A stretch of DNA of 64,000 nt from JAEINY01 sp942490535 (GTDB lineage Bacteria > Bacteroidota > Bacteroidia > Bacteroidales > Marinilabiliaceae). A program made the translations under genes and the position numbers. Below the pieces are notes generated by a model. It saw nothing but the letters and a program-made list of their open reading frames with translations. It was not told the origin of the DNA and made no database searches. Positions 1 through 12,214 of this stretch are shown here, in pieces. The stretch's first letter is position 1, and every line of letters begins with the position of its first letter. The stretch is from contig CALNXQ010000004.1 in NCBI GenBank assembly GCA_942490535.1, positions 124,001 to 188,000 on the forward strand, written 5' to 3'.

Positions 1-851
1 CATATCCTGTTCGTTATACAAATTCCCGTAACAATGAATTAATCAAGGGAGATTTAGATCGGGAATTAACGATTAAAGTAAGAGCAGGGGGGTTTTCAAT
101 TTTGAGCTATCAAGTGAAGAATCGAAGTGCTTTTGAAATTGATATTTCACAAGAGCAACGAATAAAGATCGGGGATAAGCATGGAGCCATTGTGGCCACG
201 AGAGATTATATCCGCGATTTGACCGGGTATTTGGCCAATGATATGGAATTGATTGAAATCACTCCGGATACATTATTTATTCCGCTTATTGAAAAAGTCT
301 CAAAGAAAGTACCAGTGAATCTAAGTGCTAATTTGAAGTTTGAAAAGCAAATGCAGCTTTCTGGAAATATAGCGGTTCAGCCAGATTCAGTTGTAGTATC
401 TGGTCCTGAGGATTTAATTGATACGCTCAGAGGTGTTTATACCAAAAGAGTTTTGTTTGAAAAACTGAAAGATACATTAGTTCGGAACATTGCAATAGAG
501 GAACTGGATCAAGTTGAGATATCAGAAAGTCGGGTTGTGGTATCGGTTCCGGTAGAGCCTTTCACAGAAGTTTCGGTAAAAGTGCCTATAATGGCCTCTA
601 ATCTGGCTGATTCGTTGATGCTAAAGTCGTTTCCATCTGAAGTGAAAGTTTCGTATCGCATAGGTCTAAGTAGGGCGGTTCATTCGACAGTAGATTTTTC
701 AGCGGTTGTTGATTTTGCCGAATTATCCATGAGTAATATGCCTCCTCGCTTGAAGGTTAAGTTGAATAAGCAACCAGAGGATATTTCATTTGTGACTTAT
801 TCTCCTGTTTTTATTGAATATTTATTAGAGAAGCAAAGTAATCCGAAATGA
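1..851 (+). CDS. YbbR-domain protein, 5' end outside the window
   Basis: The reading frame is open from the first base of the window, so the apparent TTG start at 102 is internal and the gene begins upstream. The visible C-terminal part has two or more YbbR-like beta repeats (for example PVEPFTEVSVKVPIMA and the strand-rich segment following it). YbbR/CdaR-type proteins are membrane-anchored extracytoplasmic proteins; in Firmicutes they regulate the diadenylate cyclase CdaA. In Bacteroidota a ybbR-coaE order is common (recalled knowledge). The stop overlaps the coaE start as ATGA (848-851), so the two are probably translationally coupled. No membrane anchor is visible because the N-terminus is missing. 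Confidence 0.85.
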   Translation, partial: YPVRYTNSRNNELIKGDLDRELTIKVRAGGFSILSYQVKNRSAFEIDISQEQRIKIGDKHGAIVATRDYIRDLTGYLANDMELIEITPDTLFIPLIEKVSKKVPVNLSANLKFEKQMQLSGNIAVQPDSVVVSGPEDLIDTLRGVYTKRVLFEKLKDTLVRNIAIEELDQVEISESRVVVSVPVEPFTEVSVKVPIMASNLADSLMLKSFPSEVKVSYRIGLSRAVHSTVDFSAVVDFAELSMSNMPPRLKVKLNKQPEDISFVTYSPVFIEYLLEKQSNPK

Positions 852-1423
852 AAAAAGTTGGGTTAACGGGTGGTATTGGAAGTGGAAAAACAACGGTGGC
901 TCGTGTTTTCGAAATGTTTGAGGTTCCTGTATATTATGCTGATATAAGAGCACGTGAGTTAACAAATAAGCATCCTGAAATTGTAAGGCAAGTGAAGGGG
1001 ATGTTTGGATCGTACATATATGTAAATGGTTGTTTAGATCGAAAAAAGGTTGCTGGATTCGTTTTTTCTGACGCCAAATTGCTGAGTAAACTGAATTCAA
1101 TCATTCATCCTGTGGTAAAGTCTGATTTTAATTTATGGTGTGATGAGCATCATCAATGTCCTATAGTGGTGCAGGAAGCGGCTATTTTATTCGAGAATGG
1201 AAATTATCAATTGTTTGATAAGATGGTGTTGGTTACCGCCCCGATGGAATTGCGAGTGCAGCGTGTGATGAATCGCGATCAGGTTAATCGGGAAGAAGTG
1301 TTAGTAAGGATGAAAAATCAATGGGTGGATGAAATGAAGGAGCCGTTGGCTGATTATTTGATTAAATGTGATGAAAAGAATTTGGTGATCAAACAAGTCA
1401 TAGAAATAATTAGTAATTTTTAG
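848..1423 (+). CDS. coaE: Dephospho-CoA kinase
   Basis: This 191-aa protein catalyses the last step of coenzyme A synthesis, ATP-dependent phosphorylation of the 3'-hydroxyl of dephospho-CoA in the cytoplasm. The N-terminal P-loop GGIGSGKTT lies at about residues 8-16. The following YYADIRARELT corresponds to the family's conserved substrate-site Asp region, and QEAAILFENG fits the conserved P-L-L-F-E-like element. Length matches the family (about 195-205 aa). It overlaps the upstream ybbR stop by 4 bp and is followed after 2 bp by the TerB-DnaJ gene, which indicates one operon. Confidence 0.96.
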   Translation: MKKVGLTGGIGSGKTTVARVFEMFEVPVYYADIRARELTNKHPEIVRQVKGMFGSYIYVNGCLDRKKVAGFVFSDAKLLSKLNSIIHPVVKSDFNLWCDEHHQCPIVVQEAAILFENGNYQLFDKMVLVTAPMELRVQRVMNRDQVNREEVLVRMKNQWVDEMKEPLADYLIKCDEKNLVIKQVIEIISNF

Positions 1424-1425
1424 CG

Positions 1426-2154
1426 ATGGGAGTTATCGGATCTGTTTTAGGAGCAGCTTTGGGATGGTGGATGTTAGGGCCATTGGGAGTGATTATGGGA
1501 ATTGTGTTAGGTCACCTTGCAGAGGAGCAGACTTCATTTGTAAAGGAGACGGAGGATTCGCAAGGACGAAACTCCAGAAGTGGATTTTTGGCTTCCTTAT
1601 TGGTCCTCATTGCAGCAGTTATGAATGCCGATGGTAAGGTTGTTAGGGCTGAATTAGATTTTGTGAAGCGAAGTCTGGTTCATACTTTTGGTGAAGATAA
1701 AGCGCAGCAGGCCTTGTTGATGTTAAGAGATATTCTCAAGCAATCCATTCCGGTTGCAGAAGTTGTTCATCAAATTCGTGTGAATCTGGATTATTCGTCT
1801 CGTTTAGAGCTTTTGCATTTAATGTATGGAATTGCCCTAGCAGATCAGCACTTGTCAATTGATGAGATGAACTTAATTCGTTCGATCGGTAGTGGATTGG
1901 GGATATCAGAGTCCGATTTTTTGTCAATTCTGAATTTATTCAAGGATAATGTAGAAGGGGCATATCAGATTCTGGAGATTGAAGAAGCTGTGTCCGATGA
2001 TCAGGTAAAGAAGGCTTACCGGCGCATGGCATTGCGTTATCATCCCGATAAAGTGGCTCAATTGGGAGATGATGTGAAAAGGAGTGCCGAGAGTAAGTTT
2101 CGGAGAGTAAATGAGGCGTATGAACAAATTAAGAAGGCAAGAGGAATGAAATAG
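1426..2154 (+). CDS. TerB-DnaJ (DjlA-like) co-chaperone
   Basis: This 242-aa protein has three parts. A glycine-rich hydrophobic N-terminus (about residues 1-32, with GWWMLGPLGVIMG) looks like a membrane anchor. A TerB-type helical domain follows (about 50-170). A C-terminal J-domain (about 178-240) carries the HPD motif in LRYHPDKVA. This is the DjlA architecture, whose E. coli member is an inner-membrane co-chaperone stimulating DnaK. It starts 2 bp after coaE and ends near the promoter of the next gene, so it is the last gene of the ybbR-coaE run. The client is unknown. Confidence 0.88.
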   Translation: MGVIGSVLGAALGWWMLGPLGVIMGIVLGHLAEEQTSFVKETEDSQGRNSRSGFLASLLVLIAAVMNADGKVVRAELDFVKRSLVHTFGEDKAQQALLMLRDILKQSIPVAEVVHQIRVNLDYSSRLELLHLMYGIALADQHLSIDEMNLIRSIGSGLGISESDFLSILNLFKDNVEGAYQILEIEEAVSDDQVKKAYRRMALRYHPDKVAQLGDDVKRSAESKFRRVNEAYEQIKKARGMK

Positions 2155-2177
2155 TCTAATTGAGATCTTATTTTTGT

Positions 2178-2207
2178 TTTGGAGAATGCAGATTAATTTT
2201 ATTTTTG
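2178..2207 (+). promoter_or_regulatory. Bacteroidota-type promoter of the DUF5606 gene
   Basis: TTTG at 2178-2181, an 18-bp spacer, then TATTTTTG at 2200-2207. This matches the -33 TTTG / -7 TAnnTTTG consensus. It lies 22 bp before the ATG at 2229 and therefore excludes the longer upstream reading frame. Confidence 0.75.
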
Positions 2208-2228
2208 CACAAAATTAAAAGAGAACAT

Positions 2229-2666
2229 ATGTTGAAAGGTATATTAGCAATTTCAGGTCAAAGAGGTTTATTTAAGATGGTATCTCAGGCTAAGAATTCG
2301 ATTATTGTAGAGTCGTTGATCGATGGGAAGAGAATGCCTGCTTATGCGACATCTCGGATCAGTGCATTAGAAGATATTTCAATTTATACGGAAGAAGAAG
2401 ATGTTAAATTGGTGGATGTTTTCAAGCTGATTTATGAAAAGGAAAATGGAGGACAAGCCGTCAATCCTAAGAAATCAAATAACGAACTAAAGGATTATTT
2501 TGAAAGTGTTTTGCCAACCTATGATAAGGATCGTGTATATGTGTCAGATATAAAAAAGGTTTTAACCTGGTACAATCTACTAATAGAAAAAGAAATGATT
2601 GATCCGAATGTTGTTGAGGAAAACGAAGGTGTGGAAGAAGTAAATGAAGATACTGCTGCAGAGTAG
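2229..2666 (+). CDS. DUF5606 family protein
   Basis: A 145-aa cytosolic protein beginning LKGILAISGQRGLFKMV and matching the Bacteroidota-specific DUF5606 family, whose function is unknown. The N-terminal half looks like a small beta barrel (SIIVESLIDGKRMPAY). The middle contains helices (LKDYFESVLPTYD), and the last 15 residues are strongly acidic (VEENEGVEEVNEDTAAE). I chose ATG 2229 because a promoter lies directly upstream (2178-2207) and homologues start at this LKGILAISG segment; an in-frame extension to 2160 would lie within that promoter. It has its own terminator, so it is monocistronic. Confidence 0.85.
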   Translation: MLKGILAISGQRGLFKMVSQAKNSIIVESLIDGKRMPAYATSRISALEDISIYTEEEDVKLVDVFKLIYEKENGGQAVNPKKSNNELKDYFESVLPTYDKDRVYVSDIKKVLTWYNLLIEKEMIDPNVVEENEGVEEVNEDTAAE

Positions 2667-2690
2667 GTAATTAATTTTTCGATAATACTA

Positions 2691-2717
2691 AAGACTGGCT
2701 TATGCCGGTCTTTTTTT
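2691..2717 (+). terminator. Rho-independent terminator of the DUF5606 gene
   Basis: Stem AAGACTGGC (2691-2699) pairs with GCCGGTCTT (2704-2712) with one T-G wobble and a 4-nt loop, followed by a T run. Confidence 0.85.
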
Positions 2718-3464
2718 GTATTAAAGATGGAAAAGGGGAAGTGTGTTTACATAAGTATTGAATTTTAATGAGAATCATTTCTCTGATTGATAGTGATATG
2801 TCTCTTTTGTGAAATTAAACTTGCCCCATTCATTAGGAAATGTAAAAAAGTAACCGTTATTTTGCACCCGCTTTGAACGGAAAGGCACGCTGGAAAGCCC
2901 ACGAGGCTTTGATTTTTTTGAAGTATTGATACGAACTTTTGAGAAGAAACGATTGCTTTTAAAAGCAGGTTGGCAATGCGAACCGGGAGCCGGAAAAAGG
3001 AATGAAAAAAAACTTCAAGAAAGATTTGGTGGTTTAAAAAATAAACGCTAGTTTTGCAGCCGCTTTCAAAATAATGAAAGTCAATTGTAGCAAGGGTTGC
3101 AGCGAAATGAAGAAAGTATTGACAGAGGGATTTTGAGGGTAGGATTTAATCGGAAACAACATCGAAAATTAAATCAAAAAAACTTCCAAAAAGATTTGGT
3201 TGAAAACAACAAAATCACTTACCTTTGCAGCCGCTTCGCTAATGAGTGTTGCGACAAAAAGTAAAAGCATGATACGGATATAATGGTTAAAAGATTCAGT
3301 TCGATTCTGGATATATCTACACTAAGATGTTAACTTGAAGAAGTTGACAAACGATCTTTGAAAATATTGGATAAGTACCTAATTATATAATGAATTAGAA
3401 GGTAAAAGAGAAGTCCTAAAGTCAAGAAGGATAAGGGATCTTGAAGGTATTTAAGATTTTTTAT
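2718..3464 (+). promoter_or_regulatory. rRNA operon leader with tandem promoters
   Basis: About 750 bp without protein genes. Two clear promoters are P2 (TTTG 3025-3028, 20 bp, TAGTTTTG 3049-3056) and P3 (TTTG 3195-3198, 21 bp, TACCTTTG 3220-3227). A third, weaker -7 (TTATTTTG, 2857-2864) lies upstream. All three are followed by an almost identical initiation region (GCACCCGCTT or GCAGCCGCTT). P2 and P3 also share AAAGATTTGGT around the -33 box, so they look like duplicates. Tandem promoters of this kind are expected for growth-rate-controlled rRNA synthesis. Confidence 0.75.
3351..3371 (+). promoter_or_regulatory. boxA-like antitermination/processing element before 16S
   Basis: ACGATCTTTGAAAATATTGG in the 16S leader has a close copy, ACGATCATTGACATATTGG, at 5456-5474 in the 23S leader. 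A related CTTTGACATATTGG element precedes rRNAs in many Bacteroidota. Its role in antitermination or RNase III processing is inferred. Confidence 0.5.
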
Positions 3465-4984
<1,520 letters not shown>

Positions 4985-5084
4985 CTGGAGAGATGTTTTA
5001 TCCTTTTTAGGATGTATCTTTTACCTGTACTCATCCAACATCAGTAAAGCACATCCCAGTTACGGGAAGGATGCGACACTGCAC

Positions 5085-5161
5085 AGTCCCGTAGCTCAGT
5101 TGGTTAGAGCACTACACTGATAATGTAGGGGTCGGCAGTTCAAATCTGCCCGGGACTACCA
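5085..5161 (+). tRNA. tRNA-Ile (GAT)
   Basis: A 77-nt cloverleaf with acceptor stem AGTCCCG/CGGGACT, D-arm TAGCTCAGTTGGTTAGAGC, anticodon GAT at 5119-5121, T-arm with GTTCAAATC, and an encoded CCA end. It lies in the 16S-23S spacer, the usual place for this tRNA. Confidence 0.96.
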
Positions 5162-5236
5162 AAAACAGTTGACAGTAGTTTCGTTAACAGTTACCAGCAT
5201 TGATAACTGTTTCATGTTCACTGCTCACTGAAAAAT

Positions 5237-5310
5237 GGGGGATTAGCTCAGCTGGCTAGAGCGCCTGCCTTGCACGCAGGAGGTCAACGGTTCGACTCCG
5301 TTATTCTCCA
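5237..5310 (+). tRNA. tRNA-Ala (TGC)
   Basis: A 74-nt cloverleaf beginning GGGGATTAGCTCAG, anticodon TGC at 5271-5273, T-arm GGTTCGACTCC, discriminator A at 5310. Unlike the neighbouring tRNA-Ile, the 3' CCA is not encoded (CTT follows). It is the second spacer tRNA of the rRNA operon. Confidence 0.95.
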
Positions 5311-5455
5311 CTTTTTTAGGTAAAGACTAAAAAATAAAGGAGCCTTAGAAAAGACATAATTAGGATACGTAAAAGTACTTATCCACATTTTTAGTGAAAA
5401 GAAGGTTCATCGGTATTGAGATACTGACTGAAGCACAAGCTGAATTAGCAGCAAA

Positions 5456-5474
5456 ACGATCATTGACATATTGG
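5456..5474 (+). promoter_or_regulatory. boxA-like element before 23S
   Basis: ACGATCATTGACATATTGG, the second copy of the element at 3351-3371, placed about 40 bp before the mature 23S 5' end. An antitermination or processing role is inferred from position and duplication. Confidence 0.5.
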
Positions 5475-5515
5475 CAAACAAATCAAAATCATAAACACCA
5501 ATTACGGTGTAAAAA

Positions 5516-8315
<2,800 letters not shown>

Positions 8316-8515
8316 ACAGTGATCAAAGCACAGTGATCAATGAACAGTTACTTTGTGAACTGCTAATTGTGAACTGTCAGTTGTTAACTGAACACTGTAG
8401 TTAGGTGGGTATGATTTTGATTTGAGCTGATATGATTAACTAGTGATTAGTTAAGAGTGAGTAGGCAGTAGCAACAACTGACCACTGACCGGATACTAAG
8501 CACCAGATAAGACAT
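8316..8515. repeat. Degenerate short-word repeats in the 23S-5S spacer
   Basis: The spacer is built from variants of a few words: CAGTGATCAA twice near 8319 and 8331, and GTGAACTG near 8354 and 8369, with AACAGTTA and GTTAACTGAACACTG variants between them. The 16S-23S spacer at 5165-5230 uses the same words (AACAGTTGACAGT, TTAACAGTTACC, GATAACTGTT). No gene is present. Confidence 0.55.
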
Positions 8516-8625
<110 letters not shown>

Positions 8626-8635
8626 TTTAAAAGAG

Positions 8636-8668
8636 AATCCGATATTCGTCAAGAGTATCGGATTTTTT
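8636..8668 (+). terminator. rRNA operon terminator
   Basis: A perfect 9-bp stem, AATCCGATA (8636-8644) with TATCGGATT (8656-8664), an 11-nt loop, then a T run. It lies 11 bp after the 5S end. Confidence 0.9.
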
Positions 8669-8878
8669 GCGTTTAGGCGCTGCCACAGAGCCGCCTACAG
8701 ATCCCTCCCCGTTCTTCTCGGTTTTAATCCGGTCAAGCAAAAGACGCTTACGGGGGACGGCCGGTAAAATGGGATTATCCCTCTATTTCACCGCTGCCTC
8801 TCATTGGTGGCCGGCTTGACACAGAGTTATGAACACTCTCGTGGCCGAAGTTAAGGAACCATCAAATAGTGTGTGTGT
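8669..8878. other. Gene-free stretch after the rRNA operon
   Basis: This 210-bp stretch is more GC-rich than the surrounding intergenic DNA. I see no supported gene, promoter or RNA in it. It leads into the 21-bp tandem repeat. Confidence 0.4.
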
Positions 8879-9067
8879 TACTGTAAAAATGCTGTGCCCA
8901 ACCTCAATGACGCTGTGCGTGAGCTCGGCGATGCTGTTCGGAAGCTCAACGACGCCGTGCGTGACCTCAAAAATGGTGTGCTCCACCTCGTCGACGGCTT
9001 TCTTCATCTCGTCGACGGCTTGCTTCTGCTCAACGACGCTGTTCATGACCTCATCGACGGCTTCTTA
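8879..9067. repeat. 21-bp tandem repeat encoding heptads on both strands
   Basis: Nine units of 21 bp. Core example: AACCTCAATGACGCTGTGCG(T) at 8900-8920, with later units starting at 8921, 8942, 8963, 8984, 9005, 9026 and 9047. The plus-strand frame from 8873 gives seven-residue units such as NLNDAVR, ELGDAVR, KLNDAVR and HLVDGFL. The minus-strand frame (9046 to 8801) gives VDEMKKA, VDEVEHT, IAELTHS and VIEVGHS, an ideal coiled-coil pattern with hydrophobic residues at a and d. Either strand could be a small coiled-coil gene (85 aa plus, or 81 aa minus). A possible GAGG Shine-Dalgarno precedes the minus-strand ATG. I cannot say which, if any, is expressed. Confidence 0.7.
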
Positions 9068-9095
9068 TGGCACCTCGACGACGTGGGTGTGGTGA

Positions 9096-9420
9096 CTAAC
9101 GGGCGTTGGTGGCTGGTTGTGAGTGATTAATGGGATGAGATGCCGGGTTGTGTGGGATTGGGTAGCTTACCAAAGTAGCTTTGGGGCCACCGGGCAGTGC
9201 TACCTCTTCGGATTTGGGGTAGTGTGACTGCGTATGCCGATTGTTTGAGTGGTTATGCAGATGGTTCTGGCATATCGGGCAGGGATTGCAGCGGATACCC
9301 CGCAGCGATGCCAAATGACCTGTTTAAAATGGGATGTTCTGGCGAGGAGTAGGAGCGGAAAGCCCGGCGCTGAGCCTGGGGCGAAGTGGCCCGGCTGAAA
9401 ATATAACTTGCACAAATGGA
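9096..9420. repeat. GC-rich interspersed-repeat debris
   Basis: This stretch is unlike the AT-rich intergenic DNA on its right side. It holds two related pieces, GCAGCGGATACCCCGCAGCG near 9288 and GAGCGGAAAGCCCGGCGC near 9352. From memory, words of the GCGGAAAGCCCG type recur in intergenic DNA of many Bacteroidota. Overlapping minus-strand frames (9096-9314, 9200-9415) show no recognisable protein, so I do not call a gene. Confidence 0.45.
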
Positions 9421-9793
9421 TGATCTTTCTTTGAATATTGAATTAGCCTGTCTTTAGGTTTAAAACTCAATTTCGAATATAGGGGATTAGTATCTGAATC
9501 ATCGTAACCAATGATTTGTAATTAAAGTAGTCTATTCACCATCAAATAGGTAGTGAAATCATAAGAAAAGAGATAATATTTCTGCTGAAATACGATAGAT
9601 TATAAAATTTATATCTCAAATAGCTTTTGTCATGCTATGGATCAATCGCTAATGAATCAGATAAATAAAATTTTTAATGAAGAAATTTACCAAGTTTAAT
9701 TTGTTGAATTTTAATACTCCCCATAGATGGAATATATGTTGTAAAACAATCTTTTTTTACTTGGAAAGCTGCGGTTATCGCGCCATTAGTTTC
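9421..9793. other. AT-rich intergenic stretch
   Basis: About 370 bp with no open frame of note, no RNA gene and no strong hairpin. Only the -7-like element at its right end (9794-9801) is recognisable. Confidence 0.4.
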
Positions 9794-9801
9794 TACTTTT
9801 G
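9794..9801 (+). promoter_or_regulatory. -7 element for the methylmalonyl-CoA operon
   Basis: TACTTTTG matches TAnnTTTG and lies 36 bp before the ATG at 9838. No good TTTG is seen at -33. It excludes the longer in-frame start at 9799. Confidence 0.5.
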
Positions 9802-9837
9802 TGTCGTGAAAATAAAATAAACAATAAATACAACGCT

Positions 9838-10248
9838 ATGAAGCCAACACATATTGAGCACATTGGTATTGCTGTTAAAGATTTGAAAGAAGCAATTCCA
9901 TTTTTTGAAAAGGTTTACGGATTGGAATGTTATGCAGTAGAAGAAGTTGCGGATCAAAAGGTGAAGACAGCTTTTTTTAAAGTAGGAGCCACTAAGATTG
10001 AATTGTTGGAGTCAACTGATCCAGAAGGACCAATTGGTAAATTCATTGAGAAAAAAGGGGAAGGGATTCATCACATGGCTTTTGCGGTAGAGAATTTAGC
10101 CGAGAAGCTGACTTTTGTAGAAGCACAAGGTGTTAAATTAATTGATAAAACACCTCGAAAAGGAGCTGAAGGTCTGAATATTGGTTTTTTACATCCCAAA
10201 TCTACCTTTGGTGTGTTAACTGAACTTTGCGAAGATCCTAATAATTGA
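9838..10248 (+). CDS. mce: Methylmalonyl-CoA epimerase
   Basis: A 136-aa VOC-fold enzyme that interconverts (2S)- and (2R)-methylmalonyl-CoA. The N-terminal THIEHIGIAVKDL carries the first metal-ligand His, and GEGIHHMAFAV carries the His of the second beta-alpha-beta-beta-beta half. The C-terminal FGVLTELCE supplies the terminal Glu ligand. Length matches the family. I chose ATG 9838 because the extended frame begins within the -7 element and homologues start at this segment. It is the first gene of a five-gene operon with the decarboxylase, placing it between a B12-dependent mutase (not in this window) and propionyl-CoA formation. Confidence 0.94.
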   Translation: MKPTHIEHIGIAVKDLKEAIPFFEKVYGLECYAVEEVADQKVKTAFFKVGATKIELLESTDPEGPIGKFIEKKGEGIHHMAFAVENLAEKLTFVEAQGVKLIDKTPRKGAEGLNIGFLHPKSTFGVLTELCEDPNN

Positions 10249-10281
10249 TTTAATATTATCTGATTAATTCTTACCGTTTAT

Positions 10282-11841
10282 ATGTCTACTCAGGATAAAG
10301 TAAAAAAGCTGATTGACCTGCGGAACCAGGCCAAATTGGGCGGAGGCGAAAAAAGAATCGAAAAGCAACATGCGCAAGGGAAAATGACTGCCCGTGAGCG
10401 TATTGAAATGTTGTTGGACGAAGGTTCTTTTGAAGAGCTTGATATGTTTGTAACGCATCGTTGTACTAACTTTGGTATGGAAAAAACCAAGTTTTTAGGC
10501 GATGGGGTTGTAACTGGTCATGGAACCATTGACGGACGTGTAATATACGTATACGCCCAGGATTTTACCGTGTTTGGTGGTTCGCTATCAGAGACAATGG
10601 CCCAAAAGATTTGCAAAATCATGGACATGGCCATGAAAGTGGGAGCGCCGGTTATTGGTATCAATGATTCGGGCGGTGCGCGTATTCAAGAAGGCGTAAC
10701 TTCATTGGCTGGCTATGCCGAGATTTTTCAGCGTAATATCATGGCATCTGGTGTCATTCCACAGATTTCGGCTATTTTCGGACCATGTGCCGGTGGGGCA
10801 GTGTATTCTCCGGCATTAACGGACTTTGTCATGATGACTGAGGAATCGTCTTATATGTTTGTGACTGGTCCCAAGGTTGTAAAAACGGTGACCGGAGAGG
10901 ACATTTCTGTAGAAGATTTAGGCGGTGCTGATGTGCATGCTTCTAAGTCGGGTGTTTCGCATTTTAAAGTTGAAAATGAGGAAGAAGGATTGATGCTGAT
11001 TCGTAAATTGGTTTCCTATTTACCTCAGAACAACCTGGAAGAGGCGCCGGTTTTAGAGTGCAATGACCCCATTGATCGATTGGATGATCAGTTAAATGTG
11101 ATTGTACCGGATAACCCGAACTTGCCATATGATATGACCAATGTGATCTTCTCGATTGCAGATGATGGTGAGTTTTTAGAGGTACACCGTAATTATGCTA
11201 AGAATATTATTACTGGATTCTGTCGTTTAGATGGTCAATCAGTAGGGGTTGTAGCTAATCAACCCAATTATTTAGCTGGTGTGTTAGATTGCGATGCATC
11301 GCGCAAAGCAGCTCGTTTTGTGCAGATGTGTGATGCTTTTAATATTCCTATTTTAACTTTGGTGGATGTACCAGGATTCTTGCCAGGATCAGGTCAGGAG
11401 TATGCGGGTATTATTATTCATGGTGCGAAGTTAATGTTTGCCTATGGTGAAGCAACTGTTCCTAAAGTAACTGTGACGCTTCGCAAATCTTACGGTGGTG
11501 CTCATGATGTAATGTCTTGTAAGCAATTACGCGGAGATTTCAACTATGCCTGGCCAAGTGCTGAGATTGCTGTAATGGGTGCTAAAGGTGCTATTGAAGT
11601 ATTAGAAGGACGTGCAGTTAGTAAATTGGAATCAGACGAGGAGAAAGCGGCTTATATTCAAAAGAAAACAGATGAATATGATGAGGCTTTTGCTAATCCA
11701 TATCAGGCTGCAGCCTACGGATATATTGACGATGTCATTGAACCGCGTAATACACGCTTCAGAGTTATCAGGGCATTCCAAAATCTTCAGACTAAGAAGG
11801 TTCAGAACCCACCCAAGAAGCACTCTAATATTCCACTTTAA
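10282..11841 (+). CDS. mmdA: Methylmalonyl-CoA decarboxylase, carboxyltransferase (alpha) subunit
   Basis: A 519-aa acyl-CoA carboxyltransferase of the PccB/MmdA type, with two crotonase-fold halves. GGGEKRIEKQHAQGKMTARER is the typical start. The oxyanion-hole segments are GINDSGGARIQEG in the first half and VDVPGFLPGSGQEY in the second; SYGGAHDVMSCK is near the C-terminus. It transfers carboxylate from methylmalonyl-CoA to biotin on the carrier subunit. Propionyl-CoA carboxylase beta subunits look alike, but the neighbours (OadG-like, carrier and OadB-like membrane subunits, and no biotin carboxylase) point to the sodium-pumping decarboxylase. Confidence 0.93.
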   Translation: MSTQDKVKKLIDLRNQAKLGGGEKRIEKQHAQGKMTARERIEMLLDEGSFEELDMFVTHRCTNFGMEKTKFLGDGVVTGHGTIDGRVIYVYAQDFTVFGGSLSETMAQKICKIMDMAMKVGAPVIGINDSGGARIQEGVTSLAGYAEIFQRNIMASGVIPQISAIFGPCAGGAVYSPALTDFVMMTEESSYMFVTGPKVVKTVTGEDISVEDLGGADVHASKSGVSHFKVENEEEGLMLIRKLVSYLPQNNLEEAPVLECNDPIDRLDDQLNVIVPDNPNLPYDMTNVIFSIADDGEFLEVHRNYAKNIITGFCRLDGQSVGVVANQPNYLAGVLDCDASRKAARFVQMCDAFNIPILTLVDVPGFLPGSGQEYAGIIIHGAKLMFAYGEATVPKVTVTLRKSYGGAHDVMSCKQLRGDFNYAWPSAEIAVMGAKGAIEVLEGRAVSKLESDEEKAAYIQKKTDEYDEAFANPYQAAAYGYIDDVIEPRNTRFRVIRAFQNLQTKKVQNPPKKHSNIPL

Positions 11842-11846
11842 AGCGA

Positions 11847-12209
11847 ATGAACATGAATTTATTAGTTGTTGATTCAATGACGTGGACCATTACCATTCTT
11901 GGATGGTTTATCGTTTTTGCCGCATTGGTTTTTCTGATCGGAGTTTTCTTGACAGTCCCTAAAATTCTTCATTGGGCCACTCAAAAAAGCTTACAAAAGA
12001 AAAATAGTAACGGAAAAATTGAAAGTAAGGATAAGAATCAAGAGATTTCCGGTGAAACGAATGCCGCTATTGCCATGGCTTTACATATGTTTTTCAATGA
12101 AATGCATGATGAGGAGAGCAATGTGATTACCATTAAAGAGGTGAAGCGTCGTTACTCGCCATGGAGTTCGAAGATTTATGGCATGAATAATACAAATTTC
12201 CCTAGATAA
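11847..12209 (+). CDS. OadG-like gamma/delta subunit of the sodium-pumping decarboxylase
   Basis: A 120-aa protein with one membrane helix (about residues 12-36, ILGWFIVFAALVFLIGVFL) and a cytoplasmic tail rich in Lys, Asn and Glu. This is the pattern of OadG/MmdD subunits, which hold the carboxyltransferase and carrier on the membrane beta subunit. The C-terminal RRYSPWSSKIYGMN is a conserved-looking end. It starts 5 bp after mmdA and ends 5 bp before the carrier gene. The call depends on size, topology and neighbours more than on sequence. Confidence 0.85.
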   Translation: MNMNLLVVDSMTWTITILGWFIVFAALVFLIGVFLTVPKILHWATQKSLQKKNSNGKIESKDKNQEISGETNAAIAMALHMFFNEMHDEESNVITIKEVKRRYSPWSSKIYGMNNTNFPR

Positions 12210-12214
12210 CAGCG

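Noticed and set aside
102..851. TTG start at 102 as the true ybbR start
   Set aside because: The frame continues without a stop to the window edge, and YbbR proteins are longer and need an N-terminal membrane anchor.
825..1100. Minus-strand frame of 91 codons opposite coaE
   Set aside because: It lies fully within ybbR/coaE, has no promoter or recognisable domain, and is a shadow of a clear gene.
8879..9067. Possible CRISPR array
   Set aside because: Units are contiguous 21-mers without unique spacers. No cas genes are in the window and no repeat-spacer pattern was seen elsewhere.
8873..9130. Firm call of a coiled-coil gene on the plus strand
   Set aside because: Both strands are open and heptad-like, and there is no promoter evidence to choose, so it is given as a repeat with candidate frames.
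9096..9415. Two overlapping minus-strand frames in the GC-rich patch
   Set aside because: They overlap each other in different frames, lack any recognisable domain, and the DNA looks like repeat debris.
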